From CAVXTF01 sp963701375 (GTDB lineage Bacteria; Actinomycetota; Acidimicrobiia; Acidimicrobiales; CAVXTF01): DNA of 64,000 nucleotides. The translations under genes were made by a program, and so were the position numbers. Under the pieces are notes generated by a model. The model was not told the origin of the DNA. It saw nothing but the letters and a program-made list of their open reading frames with translations, and did no database searches. Below are positions 34,729 through 45,245 of the stretch, piece by piece. The stretch spans positions 434,001-498,000 of the forward strand of contig CAVOZT010000005.1 in assembly GCA_963701375.1 (NCBI GenBank). The letters are read 5' to 3'. Positions within the stretch are counted from its first letter, which is position 1, and every line of letters begins with the position of its first letter.

Positions 34729-37700
34729 TTGAGCGCGCGCCTCTTGCCGTACATCCCGCGTCTCACGGTGGATTGGGCAAAGCGGGCTGGAGTCACCGAG
34801 TCTGAAGACCCGCAATCCCAGACGCTGGACGGCACGATGGTGTTTGGAGACGTGTCGGGTTTCACCAAGATGTCGGAGCGGCTGGCGCGGCACGGGAAGG
34901 TCGGTGCAGAGGAGATCACCGACGCCATCAACACCTGCTTCGAGGAGTTGCTCGAGGTCGCGAACAGCGCCGGCGGTACCCTCCTCAAGTTCGGCGGAGA
35001 CGCTCTGCTCCTTCTGTTCGACGGGGAGGGTCACGCCGTCCGGGCCGCGCACGCGGCAGTGGGTATGCGAGCGCGCCTTCGAAACGTGGGCCGGCTCTCG
35101 ACGTCGGCAGGAAAGGTCGTCCTGCGGATATCCATCGGCGTCCACACCGGATCGTTCAACGTCTTTTTGGTCGGAGGATCTCACCGCGAGCTCGTCGTGT
35201 CCGGACCATCTGTGACCGCCACCGTCGATGCGGAAGGGACGGCCACCGCTGGCGAGATCGTCATGAGCGCCACCACGGCGGCAGTTCTGCCGCCAACCTG
35301 CCGGGGTCCCGCACGAGGTTCCGGGTATCTTCTGCGCCGCGCCGTCAGGGATCGTTCCCCAGATGCCGATCGAGGTCTTGGAAATGAACGATGCGGCGGT
35401 GGCCCCGTACATACCCGCCGCTATCAGGGATCATCTTTTGGGTGGCGGTGCCGATCCCGTGCACCGGACAGCCACAGTGGCTTTCCTGCACTTTGACGGT
35501 ACCGACGAGATCGTGGAGCGCGAGGGACCTCAGTTTTGCGCGGCTCTGCTCGATGCCACTGTTCGCCGAGTGCAACAAGTCGTCGACAGCAACGACGTGA
35601 CATTTCTCGGCACCGATGTCGATCATGACGGTGGCAAGATCATCTTGGTCTCGGGTGCGCCGCGAAGGGTTGGCGATGACGAGGAACGTATCCTCACGTC
35701 GCTGCGCGAGGTGATCGATTCCGATCCTCCGCTTCCACTGCGTATCGGAGTGCACAACGGACCAGTCTTCGCCGGAGACGTGGGGCCGGCGTATCGACGG
35801 ACATTCACCGTCATGGGCGACACCGTCAACCTGGCGGCGCGCCTGATGGCGAAGGCGACTCCCGGCCAGGTGCTGGCTACGCATGAAGTATTGGACCGCT
35901 CGCAACGAACGTTCGTCACGGTGCCACTGGCGCCCTTCTTGGTCAAGGGGAAGCGTCGCCCGGTCACGGCATTCGAGGTGGGCGACGCCGGGCGGACGCG
36001 CGCCGCACGTCGCGCCGTCCTTCCACTCGTGGGTGTCGACGAAGAGCTCGCTGCAATCGCCACCGCCGTGTCCGCCGTCGAGCGTGGCGAGGGCCAAGTC
36101 GTTGAGATCGTCGGGGACCACGGGAGCGGTAAGACGCGTCTTGTCGAGGAGCTGCGGAGCCGGACGGCGGCGCTGTCGTGTCTGAGCGTCACGTGCGAGA
36201 GCTACGAGGCGACCTCCCCGTATGCGCCGTTCTGGATGCTGTTTCGCCAGCTGCTCGCTATCGACGCTGCGGCCGATCGCGACCAGGTCGCCCGACAACT
36301 GAGCGAAAGGGTTCGCCACGACGCGCCGGAACTGCTGCCGCTCCTCCCACTTCTCGGAACGCCGCTGGACCTTGATCTTCCGGACACACCCGAGACGGCG
36401 ACGTTGGAACCGCAGTTCCGCCGTCACGCCACCGAGCAAGCCGTCACGTCGTTCCTTTCCAAGATCCTTCCCGTCCCCACGATCGTGGTGATGGAGGACG
36501 TGCACCACATGGACGAGGCTTCACAGGGTCTGCTACGTCGAATCATCGAGATCGTCGGGTCCCGCGCCTTCCTGCTCTGTCTCACGAGGCGGGAAACGGG
36601 TGGGGGGTTCGTCACCGATCCCGCACCCAACGTACGAACGCTGCAACTGACTTCATGGTCCGTCGACACCGCCGTCGAAGCTCTCACAAAGGTCACAAAC
36701 GAGGTTTCCCTTCTTCCCTACGAGATCCGCGCCCTTGCCGAGCGCTCCACCGGCAACCCCCTGTTTCTCGAGGAGTTGTGGCAAGCGCGCATCGCAGGAT
36801 CGTCGATGGATGCACTGCCGGACTCGATCGACACCGCCGTAACTGCTCAGATCGACCGGCTTCTTCCTGGGGCCCGGCAGACCCTGCGATGCGCGTCAGT
36901 ACTGGGGTCGAGCTTCCTTCAACGCCATCTGGTCGATCTGTTGATGCCCGAAGCCGAAACTCCCGAGGATCACACACCTGACGCCGCGAGCACGGACTTC
37001 CTGAGCGGCCTCGAGGACTTCCTGGTCGGAGACGGGACGGGAATGCTTCGTTTCCGGTCGGCCATCGTGCGCGAATGTGCGTACGAGGAACTGCCGTACC
37101 GGCGCCGGCGCGAGCTCCATGGGCGGGCCGGCGAGGCGATAGCCGCCAATCTTGGTGCAGACGCTGACACGGAGGCAGAGGTCCTTTCCCTGCATTTCTT
37201 TCACGCCCAGAGTTACCGGCGGGCGTGGCATTACGCGCTCGTGGCCGGAAAAGAGCGAGCGACAAGTACGCCAACGTGGACGCCGCCACGCACTTCGAGA
37301 ATGCATTGCAAGCCGCTCGGCGGGTAGCAGACCTGCCGGACCACGAGGTGGCGTCAGTTTGGGAGGCCCTGGGTGACGCGCGTGATCGGGCAGGTGCTTA
37401 CGACGGGGCGGCATTGGCTTACCGCAAAGCTCGTCATCTTCTGTCGACCGATCCTGTCGCCGAAGCCGAATTGTGTCTCAAGGAAGCGTGGATGCCGGAG
37501 CGGGTCGGTCGTTACTCGGAAGCGGTGCGGTGGATCCGTCGTGGTCTACGTGTAATACGCGATGTGGACGGAGATGAAGCGGGTCGACGACGCGCCCAAC
37601 TGACGGTCTGGTACGCAACTGTCCGTCAGGCTCAAGGCCAACACCGGGAGGCCGTCAGTTGGTGCGAGAACGCCATCTCTGAAGCGTGCCGATGGGGCGA

Positions 37701-38593
37701 CAGAGATGCGGAGGCTCACGCTTTGTTCATCCTGGACTGGGCGTGGACGTCGCTCGGGCGGCCGGATCTGTCCACCAACTCGCAGCGTGCACTCGAGATC
37801 TACACCGAGCTCGGGGACTTGGGCGGCCAAGCCGTCGTCCTGAACAACCTGGGCGTTTTCGCCTACTTCCGGGGTGATTGGGATGAAGCGATCCACTTTT
37901 ACGAACGCGGCCGCGATGCGCGCCTGGCGACAGGAAACGACATTGAAGCCGCCTTCGGCACCTGCAACGTCGGGGAGATCCTGGCCAATCAAGGTCACTA
38001 TGAGGAAGCAGACAGAAGCTTCCGAGACAGTCTCAGGATCTTCAGGTCAGGCGGCTACCGCTACGGGATCGGTTACACCCTGCTTCTTTCGGGGCAGCTG
38101 GCGTGCCGTTTGGGTTCCTTCGATGATGCGTACGAACGGATGCGCGAGGCTCGTGTCGAGTTCGACGCCTCCGGGCTCAACAGCGACATCCGGCTGGTCG
38201 ACGCCAGGACGGCCGAATGTCTCTCGTTCGAGGGGCGTTCTGACGAGGCGCTCGCCGTAGTCGAACGTCTGATTGGTAGCGGCGCGGCAGGTCTGAGTGC
38301 AGAGATGCCACTCCTGCAGCGGGTACGTGGATACGCGCTGGTTGAATCAGGGGGATTTCGACGGCGCAGCTGAAGCTCTGGAAATCGGCCTGCAAAGTGC
38401 AAAAGACATCGAAGCGTCTTACGAAGTCGCTCTCACTCTTCTCGTTCAGCAACGCTTGGCGCGTCTGACCGGCCATGAGCCGGTCGCCGAAGAGTTGGAG
38501 GTTCGATCGCAGGTCATATTCGATCGGCTTGGTGTGATAGCGGTGGCCGACACCAACACCGCCGGAGTCTCCGAAGGAAGGTCCAGATCATGA
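34729..38593 (+). CDS. Tandem nucleotide-cyclase / AAA ATPase / TPR signalling protein, three frameshifts
   Basis: When restored this is a protein of about 1285 residues. Two class III nucleotide-cyclase-like domains come first (FGDVSGFTKMSERLARHG; then RIGVHNGPVFAGDVG and FTVMGDTVNLAARL). An AAA/STAND ATPase follows (Walker A GDHGSGKTRL, Walker B IVVMEDVHHMDEAS), and then about 500 residues of TPR-like helices. The first cyclase domain retains FGGDALLLLF but looks degenerate, and the second keeps more family motifs. The frame changes at about 35330 (one base extra or two lost), 37250 (loss of one base in an A run) and 38347 (one T extra). It starts at TTG 34729 behind GAGGGAGG and overlaps the ATP-grasp gene by ATGA. 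Family members are cytoplasmic signal sensors; output and ligand are unknown. Confidence 0.8.
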
Positions 38594-39734
38594 CTAGAGG
38601 TGGCGCCGGTCGGGTGGCTCTTGTCGTTAGGGGCGACCGAAATCAACAGCACAATTTCCGCTCGAGAACACACGCCTGGCGCCGGTCGCGAGCGCACTCG
38701 CCGGTGTAGGGCTCGTAGCCGAGGCCGCCGTATATGCAGATGACCTGGCCCACGAGTTCCTTGACCAGTTGCTCGGGGTTCAAGGCGTCCTGGTCTGGGT
38801 GGATCCGGTGACCGGAAGCGATGATCGGCAAACACTGGATGGGATTCTGCGAGAAGTTGCGGCGGCTGGGACGTGGGTCTCGGCTCACCCCGACGCCATC
38901 TTGAAAATGGGCACGAAGGAGGTTTTGTACACGACCCGGCAGCTCGGTTGGGGCTCTGATGCCTACTTATATCGAACCCCGTCCGAGTTCGACAGATTGT
39001 TCCCACCGCGTCTCGCCGGCGGTGGAGCGCGCGTGCTGAAGCAACACCGGGGGAATGGAGGGATAGGTGTCTGGAAGGTAGAGCTCGCGGCCCCCTCGAC
39101 CGGCGTTTCCGGCGGGGTCGAGCAATCTCCGGTTCCAGGTTCCGATGCCGTGGTCCGGGTGCAAAGCGCTCGTTCCCGCGACGACGTCATCGAAGAATGG
39201 ACTCTCGGAGAGGTCATGAAAAGGTTTCACAAGTATTTCGGGTTCTCCAGTGGAGACGGGAGACTAATCGACCAGCCTTTCCAGCCGAGGATCACCGAAG
39301 GGTTGATCCGCTGTTATTTGGTCAAAGACGAAGTCGTGGGGTTCTCCCGCCAATACCCAACTGGCCGTTCGCCTGCCGACGTCGAGGCGAACGTCAACGC
39401 CGCTCCGCCAGAAAGGGTTTTCGGCCTGCCTGCGGCCAAGACCATGTACGGACCTGACGAACCAAGCTTCCAGGATTTGCGCCAAAAGATGGAACGAGAT
39501 TGGGTGCCAGGATTGGAGGCTCTGGTCGACCTCGACACCTCTTTGCTTCCCGCATTATGGGATGCCGATTTCCTGTTCGGCCCGAAGGGCGACGACGACG
39601 AGGAGTCCTACGTCCTTAGCGAGATCAACGTGAGCGCTGTGGCGCCCTTCCCGGAGCAGGCGCTACCAAAGCTCGCTTTAGCGGTTCTCGCTGCGCTCCA
39701 ACGGACCGACAAGACAGTCCAGATATCCCGATAA
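38590..39734 (+). CDS. Cj0069-like ATP-grasp family protein, frameshifted near 38658
   Basis: This protein of about 381 residues (restored) belongs to a family related to ATP-grasp ligases and known from Campylobacter Cj0069. Motifs include DGILREVAAAGTWVSAHPD, ILKMGTKEVLYTTRQLGWGSD, RVLKQHRGNGGIGVWKVEL (nucleotide-binding lysine and glycine loop), IDQPFQPRITEGLIRCYLV and the metal-binding end SYVLSEINVSAV. The first 23 codons (MTRGGAGRVALVVRGD) are in another frame; restoring one C near 38658 joins them to PLENTRLAPVASALAGVG. The start overlaps the cyclase stop. Substrates are not known; peptide-bond or amide ligation is the family expectation. Confidence 0.65.
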
Positions 39735-40078
39735 GCCGGGTTACCTCGGCGGCCCAGCGAACGTCCGCCAATTCCGATCTGGATATCGAGAAGCTTTACG
39801 ACCGCGCCATTAGTACGGACACGTAAAGCATTGAAATGCTCACTCTCCGCCGTCATATAGGGGGCCGAGACCAGCATCAGCAAATCCAGCGATTTCTAAT
39901 GGGAGAATCTCAGGAAGAGTTGTGAATGCGCAAAGAAATAAATTCGGAACGGATGGGTACCATATCGACTTGATGCCGTGCCCCGGTGTCTTGTAGTTCC
40001 ACACGGTCCAACGCGGCAGTGGTTCCCTTGCACATCGGGGCCGAAATCGGACGGTGGATCAATCAGGGAGGATGATTC
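39735..40078. other. Gene-free stretch
   Basis: About 340 bases with reduced GC and no credible frame on either strand. The end carries the AGGGAGGATGATTC ribosome-binding region of the next gene. I see no hairpin terminator with confidence. Confidence 0.4.
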
Positions 40079-41119
40079 ATGCGACGGTCGTTGCGCAGGT
40101 TACTCATTACCGCAGTCGCCCTTCCGGGTTTGTTCGTGGGAGTGGTCGTCGCGGCCGCAGCGCTGCCGAGCACGGCGGGTGGCCCAGCGGAGTCAGTAAG
40201 GACTGCGACGCCCTCTTCGATTCAACGGATTCCAACTTCCCAGCGCGAGCCAAAGACCAACCAACCAAAGACCAATACGCAGTCCCCGGTTCGAAACGTC
40301 GGCGTCTCCTCCTCATCTACGACGGCGACTCCGACAGTCAAGAACAAGAAGTCGGCGAAGCAAGGAACCCGAACGACGATCGTGTCGATCAATCCGCCCG
40401 CGGCGCAGAAATCGACGACGTCGGTCACCATCGTCGCTTCTGTGGCGGGGAAGGGTACGGGTCCCGCTCCGACGGGATCCGTGACCTTCGCCTATTACAC
40501 GGTCGGCCTGGCGAACGGCGGCCCCACTAGTGGGGTACTAGGCACATCCCCGCTTATCGGGGGTGAGGCCACATTCACAACCTCGGCCGGCCAGTTGCCG
40601 CTCGGTGGACCGGCAAATGGATCGATCACGATCACCGCGTCCTACGGCGGCGATCATTTCAACCGTGCAAGCCACGCTTCCATCATCTACAACGTCACGG
40701 CGTCCTGCCCCGCAACGTCGTGGCCCGCTTCGTCAGGAGGCTTCCCACACGTGACGGTAGGGGGGCCCGAGGGCTATTACTTAGGTCAGAGCAACGGCTG
40801 GTTCACTCTGTACGTCACCCAACCCGGACCCTCGACTGTCGATTTCACGGGCACCATCAAGAGCACCGGGTTCATACTCCACCTCACCTCGACCAAGGAC
40901 GAGGGACAGGACTACGTGGCGCTTCAAGGTTCCAGTGCCTTGAAGTTCCGGCTCGTCGACCACGGCGACCTCGACGGATTCACGTTCTTTGCGGGCTGTG
41001 GGTCGACGATCACGTTCCAGCTCTCAATCGCAGGAGGATCAGCGCCCACGAGCGAGATCTTCCTCGGTGCCGCCGGCGGACATCCACTCCAGAATCCCAT
41101 CGTGCTCACACGTCACTGA
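40079..41119 (+). CDS. Secreted protein with bacterial Ig-like (Big_3/Big_5-type) domain
   Basis: This 346-residue exported protein has a signal peptide (LLITAVALPGLFVGVVVAAAALPSTAG) and a Ser/Thr/Pro/Gln/Lys-rich linker to about residue 100. One Ig-like domain follows (TTIVSINPPAAQKSTTSVTI, GPAPTGSVTFAYYT, GSITITASYGGDHFN). The C-terminal half is beta-rich of unknown type, with two Cys (NVTASCPATSW and FFAGCGSTI) that may pair. No anchor is seen. ATG 40079 follows AGGGAGGATGATTC. Probably an exposed or matrix protein. Confidence 0.7.
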   Translation: MRRSLRRLLITAVALPGLFVGVVVAAAALPSTAGGPAESVRTATPSSIQRIPTSQREPKTNQPKTNTQSPVRNVGVSSSSTTATPTVKNKKSAKQGTRTTIVSINPPAAQKSTTSVTIVASVAGKGTGPAPTGSVTFAYYTVGLANGGPTSGVLGTSPLIGGEATFTTSAGQLPLGGPANGSITITASYGGDHFNRASHASIIYNVTASCPATSWPASSGGFPHVTVGGPEGYYLGQSNGWFTLYVTQPGPSTVDFTGTIKSTGFILHLTSTKDEGQDYVALQGSSALKFRLVDHGDLDGFTFFAGCGSTITFQLSIAGGSAPTSEIFLGAAGGHPLQNPIVLTRH

Positions 41120-41370
41120 GGGCGCACCCGTACATATCGTAGGCACTCCAACACTCTCCGGGCTCTTAGCTGACCCAGGACAAGAGCTGAATTGGGTCCA
41201 GCTCGGGCGAGGTATTCAGGCGAAGGGCATTCGCGATTTGCGCCTGCTGCGCACAATGCTTGTCGTCGACACGCATGTTAACTTCGAGCGCATTACGGGC
41301 CCGCCCGGTTACGGAGCCGGCGGTGTTTTGCGGGAGGCACGATGACGTTCGGAGCTCCGCCTTCATCTAG

Positions 41371-41556
41371 ACGATTTCGCTTGACCTCTACGTAGGACTC
41401 TCGATTCCGGTGGTCGGTGCAGGGGTCGCGCTCGAGCAACGCGCAAGCATCTCGAACACGGTGCTCGGATTTTCGATTGTCGTCGCGCTCGGCGTCATCG
41501 TCTCCGGTTGGGCGCTTCTGCGGCGGCAGTCACCTAAGCCGGCGGCGGTGACGTGA
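41371..41556 (+). pseudogene. C-terminal fragment of an MFS-type transporter
   Basis: An open stretch without a start codon reads YVGLSIPVVGAGVALEQ, then the helix VLGFSIVVALGVIVSGWALL and a basic tail ending at a TGA. This looks like the last helix or two of a major-facilitator transporter. An in-frame TAG lies just upstream at about 41368, and I find no further transporter sequence in the 250 bases before it. It is a remnant whose stop overlaps the start of the DNA glycosylase gene (GTGATGA), so the original two genes were probably an operon. Confidence 0.55.
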
Positions 41557-42218
41557 TGAACGCACGTGCCACGCCTCGCAAGCGAGCGGCGATTGCCGAT
41601 CCCGTAGCGCGCGACTTCCTTCGGAGCGCGGACCCGGTGCTGGCACGGCTTATCGAAGCGCGGCCGGACTTCCGCCCACGGGCCTGGATGGACGACCTGC
41701 CCCCGCTCGACGCTTTTGCAACGCTCGTCTTCCAAATTGCGGGTCAACAGCTGTCCGTAAGCTCTACCCGGGCGATCATCTCGCATCTGAGGGAGCACTT
41801 TCAGGGCCACATGCCGTCACCGGCCGAGCTGCTCGCGGCTGACCCTCACGTGCTACGCGAGAGTGGGTTCTCCGCTCGAAAGGGCGAAACAATAAGAGCC
41901 CTTGCGGAGAGGTTCGTCGACGGAAGCCTGAGCGAAAAGGCCTTCCGAGGGATGACGGACCAAGAGATCGAAGCGGCCCTCACCGACGTCCCCGGGATCG
42001 GGCCGTGGACGGCGCGCGGCTTCCTACTGATCGCTCTCGATCGGCCGGACGTGTTCCTCACTGGTGACCTGGCGTTACGACGCAGGATCCAACGTGAGTA
42101 CGCATTCGACCATCTGCCAACCGACGAGGAGTTGGTCGAACTCTCGGACCGCTGGCGCCCGTACCGCAGCCTGGCGGTCAGCTACCTGTTCGCATCGGAG
42201 TACGACGGACAGGACTGA
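41556..42218 (+). CDS. AlkA-type DNA-3-methyladenine glycosylase (HhH-GPD)
   Basis: This 220-residue base-excision repair enzyme removes alkylated bases such as 3-methyladenine. It has the HhH-GPD fold: FATLVFQIAGQQLSVSSTRAI at the front, the helix-hairpin-helix LTDVPGIGPWTARGFLLIAL, and the catalytic Asp in VFLTGDLALRR. No FeS cluster cysteines are present, as in AlkA. Start is ATG 41556 (GTG 41553 is possible). It follows the MFS remnant with overlap and converges with the F420-reductase-like gene. Confidence 0.85.
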   Translation: MNARATPRKRAAIADPVARDFLRSADPVLARLIEARPDFRPRAWMDDLPPLDAFATLVFQIAGQQLSVSSTRAIISHLREHFQGHMPSPAELLAADPHVLRESGFSARKGETIRALAERFVDGSLSEKAFRGMTDQEIEAALTDVPGIGPWTARGFLLIALDRPDVFLTGDLALRRRIQREYAFDHLPTDEELVELSDRWRPYRSLAVSYLFASEYDGQD

Positions 42219-42233
42219 AGGGTTCGGGCGAAG

Positions 42234-42796
42234 CTAAGCTTGCACACCGCCTGCGAGAGCGGCGCGACCCTTCTCCAGATCGACGATTTCTCCGTTGTTG
42301 TGGCGGCAACGTCGTCGTCCGTGGCGTAGAACAGTACGGCTCGACGTGGTTGTCGAAGAGCTGCTCCCGCGAGAGCGTCCGCGGCGAGAGTCCCAAACGC
42401 CTTTACGTAATGTGCACTCGACGGAAGCAGCCCCGCGACAATTGAGCCAGAGGACTGTCCTTCTGGAAGCGTACGTATCGGGTTGCCCGAGTCGTCGAAG
42501 CCGATCGGATTTGACGGGTCCACGACAACCTTCCCCTCGAGCAGGCGTGCCTGCTGCGGGATCACCTCCTTCATTGCGTCCAGCCACAGGGCGAAAATGA
42601 TGGGGTCGGCGTCCGCGATCGCGTCTTCTACCGACGCTGCACGCGCAAGGGGTCCGAGCTCATCGGCAAGGGCTTCCACATGCGCTCTGTCCTTAGCAGC
42701 CAGAACAACCGACTCGCCACCCCGACTGAGGTGTCGGGCCAGCGCAGTTCCAATGTTTCCGACTCCGACGATCGCCGTAGTTGAACCTTCAGACAT
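42234..42796 (-). CDS. NADPH-dependent F420 reductase-like oxidoreductase, probable frameshift near the 3' end
   Basis: This protein of about 187 residues belongs to the coenzyme-F420-dependent NADP oxidoreductase family. It has the Rossmann motif AIVGVGNIGTALARHLSRGG, VVLAAKD, the strand IIFALWLDAMKEVI, GKVVVDPSNPIGFDDSGNPI and VKAFGTLAADALAG. The reading frame that begins at ATG 42796 (GAGGAGG six bases upstream) would run on to 42182 with an improbable tail that overlaps the glycosylase gene. A shift near 42310 gives the more plausible end GEIVDLEKGRAALAGGVQA stopping at 42234. Function is probably an NADPH-using reductase; the substrate is not certain. Confidence 0.65.
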
Positions 42797-43069
42797 CATT
42801 AACCTCCTCATTGAGCAGTCCAAATGACTTGTAGGCACTTATCCAATCGACGGACTCCCAGTGCTCCTCTACGGCCCCATCCTCGATCCGAAAGAAGTCG
42901 AACGTCGTAAAGTCAACGGGTTGGCCGCTTCCCGTCAACGTCCCGTCCCAGACGCTTCTCGAGGCGACCTGCGAACGGGGCCAGTTGTTTGTCGTATCGA
43001 TCGGCATGCGCGACCCAGTGTCCATCTTGACCCGTTCCAATGTTCAGCCTGCTGTTCGTTCGCGCTCAT
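42789..43069 (-). pseudogene. Chimeric remnant: methyltransferase N-terminus joined to SnoaL/ester-cyclase C-terminus
   Basis: From ATG 43069 the DNA reads MSANEQQAEHWNG and, one frame over, GHWVAHADRYDKQLAPFAG, which is the N-terminus typical of actinobacterial SAM methyltransferases. At about 42960 the similarity stops. In the frame ending at 42789 it becomes DGTLTGSGQPVDFTTFDFFRIEDGAVEEHWESVDWI, the C-terminal third of a SnoaL-like (NTF2-fold) protein. Neither gene is complete, so this is a deletion scar. The end overlaps the start of the F420-reductase-like gene by eight bases. Confidence 0.6.
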
Positions 43070-43087
43070 GCACCCAACTCGGATACC

Positions 43088-43831
43088 TCAGGCATGCTCA
43101 TTGCCGTCCAAGAGAAGGGTCCTCTGCGCTACGACCCAAGTGAACGGCTGGGTGGCCCCTGAAGGCGTGACGTGCCGTTCGTTTCGCTCGTCGGTCACTC
43201 GAAACTCGCGACCGAGGACAGACGCAAGATCTTGAGCCGAGTATCGGGTGACCGGTAGGCCCGAGCAATACTCAGGCCCGTCTGGAGCGAATGTCGCGAG
43301 GACCACGATTCCACCGGGTCTGACCGCAGATTTCAACGTTGTGATGTATGCCTGGATGTCCGATTCATCCACGAAGAAGTGGAACACCGCTCTGTCGTGC
43401 CAGAGGTCGAAGTGGCGCTCCGGACGCCACGTCAATATGTCACGTTCCAGGTACGTCACCGACTCGTTGTCATCCAGTCGTCTGCGCGTCTCTGACAGAG
43501 CATTTCTAGAGATATCAAGCACCAAGATGTTTCTGAACCCTTGCTCGACCAGTTCGTCAACTAGCGATGAAGCACCTCCTCCAACGTCGATCACGGCGGA
43601 GTGCATTGGAAGTTTTAGAGGTCGGATGAGCTCCAACGAAAGCGTGGGCGTGGATTGGAACCAGCTCAAGTCCTTGCTGCCATGAACCTCATATGCCGTG
43701 TCCCAATGTCGCGTGCGTTCGGAAACCCGTTCGTTGACCGGCAGGTCGCGACAGCAGCAGTCAACGCCACAAACGCGGACACGGATTCCCGACTCGACGA
43801 CGCAACCGCAGTCCGCGCAACGCATCTCCAT
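43088..43831 (-). CDS. Class I SAM methyltransferase with Cys-rich N-terminal extension
   Basis: This 247-residue protein has a methyltransferase core (AVIDVGGGASSLVDELVEQG, VLVLDISRNAL, DLWHDRAVFHFF, GGIVVLATFAPDG) resembling TehB/thiopurine-type enzymes. That core normally begins near TRHWDTAYEVHGSKDLSWFQ. Before it lie about 37 residues with CADCGC and CGVDCCC that look like a small zinc-binding protein also found alone in actinobacteria, so this is a fusion or two genes joined by an indel. Start is ATG 43831; an internal GTG start for the core is possible. Substrate is unknown. Confidence 0.7.
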   Translation of the reverse strand: MEMRCADCGCVVESGIRVRVCGVDCCCRDLPVNERVSERTRHWDTAYEVHGSKDLSWFQSTPTLSLELIRPLKLPMHSAVIDVGGGASSLVDELVEQGFRNILVLDISRNALSETRRRLDDNESVTYLERDILTWRPERHFDLWHDRAVFHFFVDESDIQAYITTLKSAVRPGGIVVLATFAPDGPEYCSGLPVTRYSAQDLASVLGREFRVTDERNERHVTPSGATQPFTWVVAQRTLLLDGNEHA

Positions 43832-43959
43832 TACCCGTGGATCGTAACGAGCGGCACGAGATGCCGGATCGACAAGGGCGAAGGGGTTTGATGTGATGAA
43901 GGCTCAGGTAGGGGCCGGCTAACGCCGATGTACGAGACGAGCGCCAGGAGGTGCGACTT

Positions 43960-45245
43960 ATGAGTGACGCGCACCATGGAGCCGACTCGCCCCAAGGGCC
44001 AGACTGGTGGCAGGCGTCCGATGACCGGTGGTACCCAGGCGAGCTCCATCCGTGGCGCATTACAAGAGCGAAGTCGAGTGAGGCTGCCGCGCCTGATCTC
44101 CAGAGCCACGTCGTGCACCCGACGCCTCCGTCCGGACGTAGGTCGTCCGGTCGGGCTCTGCTCAGTGGATTCGTGGTGTCGACGCTGGTCGTTCTCGTCG
44201 TCGTGGCGATCGGAGTGAAAGGAGGTGGACATTTCCCGTCTTCGCGAGACGCCGCTAGACCAAGTAAGCCCACTGCCGTCGCGCACAGAACCGCAACGTC
44301 GCCGTCAACATCTGCTCCAGGCCCGATTCCAACAGTCGCTCCTGTTGTACCGAACCCGACGGCGTCGAGTCCGGGGATCCGTCACACGCGCTAACCACCA
44401 CGGCGGTCTTCCACGTCTTCAATCAGATCTGGCCGCTCTTCGCGAACTACGCCTCTCAGGATTACGTGCCTGGTCTTCTGTCGATTGCCACACCTACCGT
44501 GGCTCACGTCGTGCAGGCGCAGGACGTTTGTGGATGCGACGAGTTCTGGTCTTCGTACACTTCCGTCGAATTCACCGCTCCCGTTCAACAGTCGTATCCC
44601 TTGTCCTTCTTTGCCGAGGTCGATCAAAAAGACAACCCCGGCGGTGCGGAAATTCAGATGTTGGTGTTCGAAAGACAGACTGCCGCAGGGCCGTGGCTCA
44701 TCACGTATGCCATGGGGTATGCAGGGACCGTCCACCTGCTGGACGCCCCCACGAAGCTCGGTTACACCCCTACTTCGACTCCGCTGGAGTCGACGCCGTT
44801 CGTGGAGCTAGCCGCGCTGTTCCAGTCGCTGCGTCAGACAGGAGTTCCGTTGGCCGGAGATTGGTGGAACTCATTGATCAACGAGCCGCGCAAGGAACTG
44901 ACGGATTTCGCGTCGGGCCTCACGAGCGGATACGACTTGGATCAGGCTCTTGGTGTCGTCCCGGAGGCGACGTTCGGGGTCGACGACTATTCGGCATCAT
45001 TCTCTGTACCGGGCGGAGCGATCTCGTGCGCGACGATTACGGGCCAAGTCACGATGCGTCCTCAGGACGGGTTAACGATGGCCCAGACGAACGGGAGCTC
45101 GGTATTCGGACCCTTGGTACCGCCGGGCGCGTACTCGAGCGTCACCTTTCACGAGTCCGTCGACACGTGCCTGGTGCTATTGAAGGGGATCTACGAGATG
45201 CAGGGGATGTCCGGCGGCACGTACTCGGCAACCTGGACCAAGTAG
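43960..45245 (+). CDS. WWxASD-motif single-pass membrane protein, frameshifted near 44376
   Basis: Restored length is about 428 residues. The cytoplasmic N-terminus contains GPDWWQASDDRWYPGE, a motif common at the N-terminus of membrane proteins in Acidimicrobiia. One transmembrane helix follows (LLSGFVVSTLVVLVVVAIGV), then a Ser/Thr/Pro linker. A predicted external domain comes after that: ALTTTAVFHVFNQIWPLFANY, VQAQDVCGCDEFWSSYTSVEF, ATFGVDDYSASFSVPGGAISC and the C-terminal VTFHESVDTCLVLLKGIYEM. A one-base loss in the G run at 44373-44376 splits it. Start ATG 43960 lies seven bases after AGGAGGT. Function is unknown. Confidence 0.6.

Noticed and set aside
33739..36508. Two long minus-strand frames of 557 and 387 codons
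   Set aside because: They are antisense to the propeller and cyclase genes, with Arg/His-rich composition typical of shadow frames in high-GC DNA.
36690..37414. Minus-strand frames opposite the AAA/TPR gene
   Set aside because: Arg/Pro-rich shadow frames; the plus strand carries the ATPase and TPR motifs.
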